A stretch of 6,788 bases of DNA from an uncultured Clostridium sp. (GTDB taxonomy: Bacteria; Bacillota; Clostridia; Lachnospirales; Lachnospiraceae), in NCBI GenBank assembly GCA_958349075.1, contig CATWBR010000245.1, forward strand, positions 1-6,788. The letters are read 5' to 3'. Position numbers and translations under genes: made by a program. Positions 1 through 5,930 of this stretch are shown here, one piece after another. Position 1 is the first letter of the stretch. Every line of letters starts with the position of its first letter. The notes beneath the pieces were generated by a model. It saw only the letters and a list, made by a program, of their open reading frames with translations, was not told the origin of the DNA and made no database searches.

Positions 1-911
1 GGACCAACAACGCGGGCAGTGATATTGATATCCGGGGAATTACGCTGAACCAAAAATCCGATCTGATCGGGATGACGGACTTTGAACAGTACGTGGATGA
101 TAAGACGGACACGGTAATCTATTCTTTTAATAAAATGATTAACCTCCTGTTAAGCTGCAATCCGAATACCTGCGAGCTTTTGGGGATTGAGGAAGAGAAA
201 TATCTGTATTTGAGCGATATCGGAAGAGAACTGCTGAAGAGGAAAAAGATGTTTCTTTCAAAGAAGGCAATCCAGTCCTTCGGAGGCTACGCGGATCAGC
301 AGCTCCGCAGGCTGCAGAACGCACTGGCCCGTGATTCCTACGGACAGAGTGAGAAAGAACGCCATATTCTGAACAGTGTCAACAATGCGATGCACACCTT
401 CAGGACCAGATACGAGAAGTTTGAGGAGGGGCAGATCCGGCTGTATATCGACCGTTCCGGGAGAACGGATATGGAGACGGAAATCTTTATGGATGCATCG
501 CTCACCCACTATCCGCTGCGAGATTACAAGGGACTGTGGGCGGAGATGAATCACATAGTGAAGGAATACCAATATCTGGGAAAGCGGAACAGGAAGAAAG
601 ACGACAATCATTTGAATAAACATGCCATGCACCTTTTGAGGCTGTTTATGATGGCTCTCGATATTCTGGAAAAGGGAGAGATCAATACATACCGCGGGGC
701 GGAGCTGCCGCTTCTTATGAGTGTGAGAAACGGGGAGTACCAGAAGGCGGACGGTTCTTACCGTGAGGAATTCTATGAGATTTTAGCGGACTATGAGAAG
801 CGCCTCACTTATGCGGCGAGACACACGCTTCTTCCCGATGAGCCGGATTACGGGGCCGTGGAGGAATTTGTCATGGAAGTGAATGAAAAGGTGGTCAGAG
901 ATGAAGTATAA
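1..911 (+). CDS. RlaP/YcgL-type nucleotidyltransferase, 5'-truncated by window edge
   Basis: Member of the DNA polymerase beta superfamily, predicted nucleotidyltransferase of the RlaP/YcgL type (the Pfam RlaP family, linked to RNA repair pathways). The reading frame is open from base 3. Upstream of the first in-frame ATG (base 72) it encodes TNNAGSDIDIRGI, where GS (15-20) and DxD (21-29) are the family's nucleotide- and metal-binding signature. The true start therefore lies outside the window, and the ATG at 72 would remove the active site. A likely third carboxylate is the Asp at 108-110 (DTVIYS). Next come an NPN..ELL stretch, a helical segment beginning FLSKKAIQSFGGYA and a KHAMHLLRL helix, in the same order as in the downstream paralogue. 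The C-terminus is helical and acidic and ends at TAA 909-911. The stop overlaps the start of the next gene, which suggests cotranscription. The family is fairly sure; the substrate is unknown. Confidence 0.82.
   Translation, partial: TNNAGSDIDIRGITLNQKSDLIGMTDFEQYVDDKTDTVIYSFNKMINLLLSCNPNTCELLGIEEEKYLYLSDIGRELLKRKKMFLSKKAIQSFGGYADQQLRRLQNALARDSYGQSEKERHILNSVNNAMHTFRTRYEKFEEGQIRLYIDRSGRTDMETEIFMDASLTHYPLRDYKGLWAEMNHIVKEYQYLGKRNRKKDDNHLNKHAMHLLRLFMMALDILEKGEINTYRGAELPLLMSVRNGEYQKADGSYREEFYEILADYEKRLTYAARHTLLPDEPDYGAVEEFVMEVNEKVVRDEV
887..893 (+). promoter_or_regulatory. Ribosome binding site deciding the start of the second nucleotidyltransferase
   Basis: AAAGGTGG-like sequence (AAGGTGG core) lies about 7 bases before the ATG at 901. 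The same AGGTGG-N6-ATG arrangement precedes metA in this window. The alternative in-frame ATG at 883 has only a weak GGAAG three bases away, so 901 is preferred. The site lies inside the 3' end of the upstream gene, so initiation may depend on translation of that gene. Confidence 0.6.
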
Positions 912-1716
912 AGATTATGAAGGTACGATAGAAGGGCTTGTGAATTTGAAACTGGATGAGATAGAGCGGGAGGAACATGTAAAAATCCTGCATGCGGTCG
1001 AGTCGGGCAGCAGGGCCTGGGGCTTTGCCTCTCCTGACAGTGACTATGACGTCAGGTTTGTCTATGTGAGGACGGCGGGCGATTACCTGAGGCTGGATGA
1101 AAAGAAGGACTTTATCGACTGGGAGTTAGATGAGACGCTGGATATCAATGGCTGGGACCTCTCAAAAACACTGCGCCATTTCCACAAATCAAACGCGGCT
1201 CTGTTTGAGTGGAGTAACTCACCGGTAGTGTACAGGACAACGCCGGAGTGGGCGGGAATACGGAAAACGGCGGAACGTTATTTTTCATGCAAAGCCGGAA
1301 TGTACCACTATTATGGAACGGCCAGGACCAATTTTACCGAGTATCTCCAGGGAGAGGAAGTAAAATATAAGAAATATTTTTACGTTCTCCGCCCTATTCT
1401 TGCCTGTAAGTGGATTGAGGAGAAGGGCTGCCCTCCGCCTGTCTTGTTTTCCGAGCTTGCGGCTTCTGTTTTGGAGGAGGAAATGAGGCCGGCCGTAGAT
1501 CGGCTGATCGACATTAAGGTGAAAACGCCCGAGACGGGAAAGGGCGGGAGAATTGACGAACTGAACGGTTATATCAGCAGGAATCTCGATGCATTTAAGA
1601 CGAAAACCGCCTCAATGCCGGATGACAGAGTATCGGACTGGGAGGAACTCAACAGTCTGTTCCTCCAACAGATCAGATTGATGGAGGAAAGTACAAAGAG
1701 GCAGGAAAAGAGATGA
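901..1716 (+). CDS. RlaP/YcgL-type nucleotidyltransferase (second, complete paralogue)
   Basis: Predicted nucleotidyltransferase of the DNA polymerase beta superfamily, RlaP/YcgL group, 271 residues from the preferred ATG at 901 (277 if the ATG at 883 is used). Near the N-terminus ESGSRAWGF gives the GS motif (G36-S37), and SDYDV gives the DxD metal ligands (D48, D50). LDINGWDLSK supplies the probable third carboxylate, D81. A KSNAALFEW segment and a helical KKYFYVLRPILACKW region follow, as in YcgL homologues. The C-terminus is charged, helical and Lys/Glu-rich. The gene overlaps the preceding paralogue by 11 bp and the following pseudouridine synthase gene by 4 bp, so the three are probably translated as one coupled unit. 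The chemistry, nucleotide transfer to an unknown acceptor, is inferred from the superfamily. Next to an rRNA modification enzyme an RNA acceptor is plausible, but this is unproven. No antitoxin-like partner is visible, and the protein is much longer than the small MNT antitoxins. Confidence 0.85.
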   Translation: MKYKDYEGTIEGLVNLKLDEIEREEHVKILHAVESGSRAWGFASPDSDYDVRFVYVRTAGDYLRLDEKKDFIDWELDETLDINGWDLSKTLRHFHKSNAALFEWSNSPVVYRTTPEWAGIRKTAERYFSCKAGMYHYYGTARTNFTEYLQGEEVKYKKYFYVLRPILACKWIEEKGCPPPVLFSELAASVLEEEMRPAVDRLIDIKVKTPETGKGGRIDELNGYISRNLDAFKTKTASMPDDRVSDWEELNSLFLQQIRLMEESTKRQEKR

Positions 1717-2558
1717 GAAGCAGCGTGGATAACAGAAAAGAGATAAAAGTACGGCAGGAAACGCGGGACAAAACGCGGAATAAAATGCAAGACAAAACGC
1801 GGAATAAAACGCGGGACAAAACGCAGGACAAAACACAGAAAGAAATGCAGAATGAGACAGGAGAAGTCCGCCTGAATAAATATCTGAGTGAATCCGGCGT
1901 CTGCTCCAGACGGGAGGCGGACCGGCTGATTGAGGCCGGAAAAGTGACGGTGGACGGGACGACGGCAGTGACGGGAATGAAAGTATTGCCTTCGCAGACA
2001 ATTACCGTGGAGGGAAAGCCGGTGAAGGGAAAAGACAGACCGGTCCTTCTGGCGGTTAACAAACCGAGAGGAATTGTCTGTACTACTTCCGATAAGGACA
2101 GGGCGGAAAATATTGTGGAGTTTATGAAATATCCTGTCCGTATTTATCCGATCGGCCGTCTTGATAAGGATTCGGAGGGACTTCTTCTAATGACAAATCA
2201 GGGAGAACTGGTCAACCGGATCTTGAGGAGCAGATACGGCCATGAAAAAGAATACCTGGTGACGGTGGATCAGCCTGTTACAGAAGATTTTATAGAGAAA
2301 ATGAGCCGGGGAGTCGAGATACTCGACACATGCACAAAACCATGCGAGGTGGAGAAGACGGGAGAGCGTTCATTTCGCATCGTTTTAACTCAGGGCCTGA
2401 ACCGCCAGATACGCAGAATGTGCGAAACTCTTGGCTTCCATGTGAAAACTTTAAAAAGGATCCGTATTATGAGCATTAAACTGGGCAATTTAAAGACAGG
2501 AGAATCACGCGAAATAACCGGCGGTGAATGGGAAGAACTGAACCGTATCCTGGGATAA
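1713..2558 (+). CDS. rluF: 23S rRNA pseudouridine synthase, RluF type, with repeat-built N-terminal extension
   Basis: Cytosolic enzyme of the RsuA/RluB/RluF pseudouridine synthase family. E. coli RluF converts U2604 of 23S rRNA to pseudouridine. The S4 RNA-binding domain spans about residues 53-100 (RLNKYLSESGVCSRREAD). The catalytic motif GRLDKDSEGLLLMTN has the nucleophile at D151. The conserved QGLNRQIRRM motif starts at Q227, and the HEKEYLVTV strand closely resembles E. coli RluF. Distance from the S4 start to the catalytic Asp matches E. coli RluF within one residue. Residues 1-50 are extra: a charged region made largely of DKTR/NKTR-like tetrapeptides. The long basic C-terminal tail of E. 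coli RluF is missing, so the basic arm may have moved ends. ATG 1713 is chosen because AGGAAAAG sits just before it and it forms an ATGA overlap with the upstream stop. In-frame ATGs at 1785 and 1845 could give shorter forms but have weaker ribosome binding sites. RluF over RluB is a strong but sequence-only judgement. Confidence 0.9.
   Translation: MRSSVDNRKEIKVRQETRDKTRNKMQDKTRNKTRDKTQDKTQKEMQNETGEVRLNKYLSESGVCSRREADRLIEAGKVTVDGTTAVTGMKVLPSQTITVEGKPVKGKDRPVLLAVNKPRGIVCTTSDKDRAENIVEFMKYPVRIYPIGRLDKDSEGLLLMTNQGELVNRILRSRYGHEKEYLVTVDQPVTEDFIEKMSRGVEILDTCTKPCEVEKTGERSFRIVLTQGLNRQIRRMCETLGFHVKTLKRIRIMSIKLGNLKTGESREITGGEWEELNRILG
1755..1850 (+). repeat. 12-bp in-frame tandem repeat at the start of rluF
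   Basis: About eight degenerate 12-bp units lie end to end. The six between 1767 and 1838 are the clearest, with the consensus GACAAAACGCGG and variants beginning AAT or ending CAG/CAA. They encode tetrapeptides DKTR, NKMQ, DKTR, NKTR, DKTQ, DKTQ. A 19-bp run is identical at 1767 and 1791, so a 24-bp higher-order duplication is also present. Because 12 is a multiple of three, copy-number change would alter protein length but not reading frame. Confidence 0.9.
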
Positions 2559-2607
2559 AATAAAGTCCGCAAAAATTAAGAACCGTAAATGTAGAAAGGC
2601 ATAATAT

Positions 2608-4596
2608 ATGGCAGAACAGACATCATCAATTGAACATAAAACGGCAAGAATCCGTGAGCTTATAGAGATTCTTTCAGAGGCAGGGCTCGCCTATTACCAG
2701 GAGAGCCGGGAAATCATGAGTAACTTTGAATATGACAAGCTCTATGACGAGCTGGTATCCCTGGAGCAGGAGACGGGAATCCAGTTTGCGAACAGCCCGA
2801 CTCAGAATGTCGGCTACGAAGTGGTCGGCTCCCTGCCGAAAGAGCGTCACGAGATACCAATGCTTTCCCTGAACAAGACAAAAAGCGTGGAGGATCTGAG
2901 GGAATGGCTGGGAGAACAGAAAGGGCTTCTTTCGTGGAAGATGGACGGCCTGACCATTGTGCTTACCTATGATGGAGGCACTCTTGTCAAAGCGGTAACA
3001 CGGGGGAACGGGGAGATCGGGGAAGTCATCACCAACAATGCGAAGGTTTTTGCCAATGTTCCTTTAAACATCAGCTTTACCGGTCAGATGATCCTGAGGG
3101 GAGAGGCGGTCATACGCTACTCCGATTTTGAGAAAATCAACGCCCAGATAGAGGATGTGGACGCGAAGTACAAGAACCCGAGAAACCTGTGCAGCGGTTC
3201 GGTGCGTCAGCTCAATAATGAAATAACGGCCCGAAGAAATGTCCGTTTTTACGCATTCAGCCTGGTAAAGGCGGAGGGGGCGGACTTTAAAAATTCCAGA
3301 AAAGAGCAGTTTGAATGGCTGCGTTCACAGGGATTTGAGGTGGTGGATTACAGAGAAGTAACCGGGGAAACACTGGCGGATACGGTGCAGGAATTTTCGG
3401 AGGCGGTTTCGGGCAATGACGTCCCATCCGACGGCCTGGTGCTGCTTTACGATGATATCGAATACGGCCAGTCCCTCGGCAGGACGGCCAAGTTCCCCAG
3501 AGACTCGATTGCATTTAAATGGATGGATGAGATACAGGAGACGACGCTCTCCTATATCGAATGGAGCGCTTCACGGACGGGCCTGATTAATCCGGTCGCC
3601 GTATTTGAGCCGGTCGAACTGGAAGGGACGACGGTCAGCCGTGCCAGTGTCCATAACATCAGTATTATGGAGGCCCTGGAGCTGGGGGTTGGCGACAGGA
3701 TTACCGTCTACAAGGCCAATATGATTATCCCGCAGATTGCGGACAACCTGACAAAGAGCGGTGTCAGGGATATTCCGGAGCATTGTCCGGTCTGTAATGC
3801 GGATACGGAGATTAAGCAGATTAATGATGTAAAATCCCTCTACTGTACCAACCCGGAATGCCAGGCAAAGAAAATAAAGAGCTTTACCCTGTTTGTAAGC
3901 CGTGATGCGCTGAATATTGGAGGCCTTTCCGAGGCAACGCTAGAAAAGCTGATCGGTGTGGGATTTATCCATGAATATGCCGATATTTTCCATCTGGACC
4001 GCTATGAACAGGAGATTGTGGTAATGGAGGGCTTCGGCCAGAAATCCTACGATAATTTGATTGCATCCGTCAAAAAGGCGTCGGAGACGACCCTGCCTCG
4101 CGTCATTTACGGTCTGGGAATTACGGGAATCGGCCTTGCGGGGGCAAAGATGATCTGCCGGACATTCAAAAATGATTTTACCGCCATGAGAAATGCTGAG
4201 AAAGAAGAGCTTGTGGCAATCGACGGAATCGGAGACGTACTGGCGGACGCCTGGATCAGTTTTTTCAGCATTGAGAAGAATAATGAGATTGTGGATCACC
4301 TGCTGGACGAACTATCCATCCCGGAGACGGTCGAGGAGGAGAGTGACGAGGCTGTATTTGAAGGAATGACGTTCGTCATTACGGGTTCGGTAGAGCACTT
4401 TAAGAACCGCAAGGAGATGCAGGAGCTGATAGAGCAGCAGGGCGGCAAAGTGACCGGCAGTGTGACTGCAAAGACGAATTATCTGATTAATAACGATACG
4501 ACGTCCAACTCGTCGAAGAACAAGAAAGCAAAAGAGCTTGGAATACCGATTATTTCGGAGAAAGAGTTTGTCGCAATGGCAGGAGTGGAAGAATAA
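2608..4596 (+). CDS. ligA: NAD+-dependent DNA ligase LigA (divergent clostridial form)
   Basis: Seals DNA nicks using NAD+ in replication and repair; 662 residues against 671 in E. coli. Domains in order: Ia (about 1-70, REIMSNFEYDKLYDEL); adenylation domain with nucleophile K111 in WKMDGL, TRGNG at 131-135, E166 in LRGEA, R192 in NPRN and K304 in AFKW; OB fold starting near R323-TG; four-Cys zinc finger C393/C396/C413/C418; helix-hairpin-helix region (about 425-575); BRCT domain (about 582-660, GMTFVITGSV). An AGAAAGG ribosome binding site lies 8 bases before ATG 2608. Against E. coli LigA, ungapped local alignment puts Tyr30 at His23, Asn39 at Asp32, Asn134 at Asp138 and Leu280 at Lys290, positions tied to NMN or AMP handling. 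From memory, related Lachnospiraceae ligases share this style, so it is probably a lineage form rather than decay. It follows rluF by 49 bp with no clear promoter or terminator between, so readthrough is likely. A second, canonical LigA elsewhere in the genome is possible. Confidence 0.95.
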   Translation: MAEQTSSIEHKTARIRELIEILSEAGLAYYQESREIMSNFEYDKLYDELVSLEQETGIQFANSPTQNVGYEVVGSLPKERHEIPMLSLNKTKSVEDLREWLGEQKGLLSWKMDGLTIVLTYDGGTLVKAVTRGNGEIGEVITNNAKVFANVPLNISFTGQMILRGEAVIRYSDFEKINAQIEDVDAKYKNPRNLCSGSVRQLNNEITARRNVRFYAFSLVKAEGADFKNSRKEQFEWLRSQGFEVVDYREVTGETLADTVQEFSEAVSGNDVPSDGLVLLYDDIEYGQSLGRTAKFPRDSIAFKWMDEIQETTLSYIEWSASRTGLINPVAVFEPVELEGTTVSRASVHNISIMEALELGVGDRITVYKANMIIPQIADNLTKSGVRDIPEHCPVCNADTEIKQINDVKSLYCTNPECQAKKIKSFTLFVSRDALNIGGLSEATLEKLIGVGFIHEYADIFHLDRYEQEIVVMEGFGQKSYDNLIASVKKASETTLPRVIYGLGITGIGLAGAKMICRTFKNDFTAMRNAEKEELVAIDGIGDVLADAWISFFSIEKNNEIVDHLLDELSIPETVEEESDEAVFEGMTFVITGSVEHFKNRKEMQELIEQQGGKVTGSVTAKTNYLINNDTTSNSSKNKKAKELGIPIISEKEFVAMAGVEE

Positions 4597-4605
4597 AAGA
4601 ATTAA

Positions 4606-4651
4606 AAAAGTGGATGATTCCTGGAAATAACTTCCGGTATCATCCACTTTT
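4606..4651. terminator. Long hairpin, probable bidirectional terminator between ligA and the convergent gene
   Basis: A perfect 13-bp outer stem pairs 4606-4618 (AAAAGTGGATGAT) with 4639-4651. After a T/T mismatch the stem continues: CC, a bulged T4622 and GGAA at 4620-4626 pair with TTCCGG at 4632-4637, leaving a 5-base loop. It begins 10 bp after the ligA stop. The T run is four bases on the + strand and six on the minus strand (from A4604-4609), so it should work at least as well for the minus-strand gene ending at 4717. Bases 4652-4716 show nothing else. Confidence 0.75.
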
Positions 4652-4716
4652 GCAATGGAGGCGCAGAAACTCTTGGATCAGTTTATTTAAAATATGTATT
4701 GTTCCGGGTCACGCGT

Positions 4717-5805
4717 TTATATCTTATGATACAGACGGCTGAAAATTTCCAAATGCATCTGCTCATCTGCTGAAATCCGCCGCAGGACATCACAAATGCC
4801 TACATCCTGAATCCAGGACGTCTGCTGCATGTATTTGTGAATGGCGGCCTGTTCCCCTTCGATGGCTTGTGACAGGATGGTGCGGACATTGGCTTCCGAA
4901 ATGCGGCAGCCGGGAGCCGGCGGGTGTATATGCGGGTACTTCAGGCAGGCCGGGTTCCAGTACATATATCTTCCGCTCCGGGGCTGCCGGGACCAGAGAC
5001 GCGGGTTTTCGCCAAGCTGCATGGCCAGTTCGCCAAACAGATTCAGGTGATGCATCTCCACCATACTTATGCGGAGAAAGGCTTCGTCCACATCTTTATA
5101 TCCCGTTGTCACCAGATGTGCATAGAAATACAATCCAACGGCAGACATCTCCGAATTCTGCCCGGCCATATTGTCGAGCATGGCGGCCGCGTAATGGAAA
5201 TTCTGCTCCGAAATTTTAACGGAAGGATACGGTGTGGCAGCCTGATAGGCTACTTCGCAGCTTTGAAGGGGTTTAGCAGTGGCTTCGGCCATTCTATCCT
5301 GTCCGTTCTGCCGGCACCACGGTGAGTTCGATGGCGGGAGATTCTGCCGGCAGACGGTGTTTTCGGGCGCCGCTTCCCCGCAGGCCCTGTTTTCAGCGCT
5401 GCAGTTTGCCGCTTTGACATTTTCGGCAAAAGGGACTTCACAGTGGATGTTACCTGCCTGGAGAGTATCTGCCGCATTGCTGTCCGGCTTCTTGGCTGTC
5501 TGGGACTGTTCCGGCGTTACCGGGGGTTCCTGAAGGGAAGACTGTGCCGAACCGGAGGCATCTGCCGCCGGATTTGGCTGGCGCTCCTCCGTCTTCTGTG
5601 CCTGCGGAGGCACCGGCCGGCCGGCCCGGTTCATCTGATAATTCGTCGGGTAGTTAGCCTGGTAGGGATTCTGGTTGTTCGGATATCGGTTTTGTGGGAA
5701 AACTGACTGGGCGCTGACCAGGGTATCAGGCTGCGGCGGGCAGATAAACTGGCCCGACTGCTGGATAACCTGCCTTGCGCTCTTCTCAGAAAATGGTTCG
5801 TTCAT
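4717..5805 (-). CDS. Ferritin-like di-metal protein with long low-complexity N-terminal arm
   Basis: 362 residues. The C-terminal part (about 193-362) is a ferritin-like four-helix domain with a complete set of carboxylate-bridged di-metal ligands: E219 on helix 1, E250/H253 (EMHH) on helix 2, E318 on helix 3 and E348/H351 (EQMH) on helix 4. The opening YPSVKISEQN and the helix order resemble CotJC/manganese catalase-like and rubrerythrin-like clostridial proteins. Likely roles are metal binding, peroxide handling or a place in the spore coat, but none is shown. Residues 1-192 are Pro/Gln/Asn/Ala-rich and probably disordered. They include an NPYQANYPTNYQ stretch and seven cysteines (C22, C122, C135, C142, C152, C164, C183). 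No signal peptide or membrane segment is seen. ATG at 5805 is preceded on the minus strand by AAAAAAGGA about 11 bases away. The gene stands alone, convergent with ligA and divergent from metA. The fold is fairly sure; the metal and activity are unknown. Confidence 0.85.
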   Translation of the reverse strand: MNEPFSEKSARQVIQQSGQFICPPQPDTLVSAQSVFPQNRYPNNQNPYQANYPTNYQMNRAGRPVPPQAQKTEERQPNPAADASGSAQSSLQEPPVTPEQSQTAKKPDSNAADTLQAGNIHCEVPFAENVKAANCSAENRACGEAAPENTVCRQNLPPSNSPWCRQNGQDRMAEATAKPLQSCEVAYQAATPYPSVKISEQNFHYAAAMLDNMAGQNSEMSAVGLYFYAHLVTTGYKDVDEAFLRISMVEMHHLNLFGELAMQLGENPRLWSRQPRSGRYMYWNPACLKYPHIHPPAPGCRISEANVRTILSQAIEGEQAAIHKYMQQTSWIQDVGICDVLRRISADEQMHLEIFSRLYHKI

Positions 5806-5862
5806 GATAGATTCAGTCCTTTTTTGTCCTGTTCTCTATCTATTTTATGAGGCGGACTGGCA

Positions 5863-5890
5863 ATTATGTTTAAAATATGATATGATACAA
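5863..5890 (-). promoter_or_regulatory. Possible promoter of the ferritin-like gene
   Basis: Read on the minus strand, TTGTAT (5890-5885) and CATAAT (5868-5863) are 16 bases apart. The -10 matches TATAAT at five of six positions; the -35 keeps only the TTG. An alternative -10, TAAAAT, lies at 5847-5842 without a convincing -35. Its -35 overlaps the metA -10 candidate. Assigned by eye. Confidence 0.3.
5878..5886 (+). promoter_or_regulatory. Possible extended -10 promoter of metA
   Basis: TGATATGAT combines the extended -10 TG dinucleotide with TATGAT (5881-5886, five of six to consensus). No good -35 is seen at 17 bases (TGGCAA at 5858-5863), as is often tolerated with an extended -10. Transcription would begin near 5893 and give a leader of roughly 38 bases. 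Confidence 0.4.
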
Positions 5891-5930
5891 AACACCAGAA
5901 ACGACTTTTTTGAGAAAGAGGTGGCTGTCT

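Noticed and set aside
1..1716. Toxin-antitoxin pair of the HEPN/MNT type
   Set aside because: Neither protein resembles a HEPN toxin with an RX4-6H motif, and both are nucleotidyltransferases much longer than typical MNT partners.
1755..1850. CRISPR array or DNA-binding iterons
   Set aside because: Units are only 12 bp with no spacers and are in frame inside a coding sequence, so a coding tandem repeat explains them.
1612..2062. Open minus-strand frames with Phe/Cys/Ser-rich repeats opposite rluF
   Set aside because: They are the complement of the 12-bp repeat and the rluF coding sequence. The + strand has clear S4 and pseudouridine synthase motifs, and the minus frames match no known domain.
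2559..2607. Separate promoter or terminator between rluF and ligA
   Set aside because: A TAAAAT at 2556-2561 has no -35 at the right distance (AAGAAC), and no hairpin is present.
4841..5706. Several open + strand frames opposite the ferritin-like gene
   Set aside because: All lie antisense to a gene with complete metal-ligand motifs. They arise from its composition and show no recognisable domain or good ribosome binding site.
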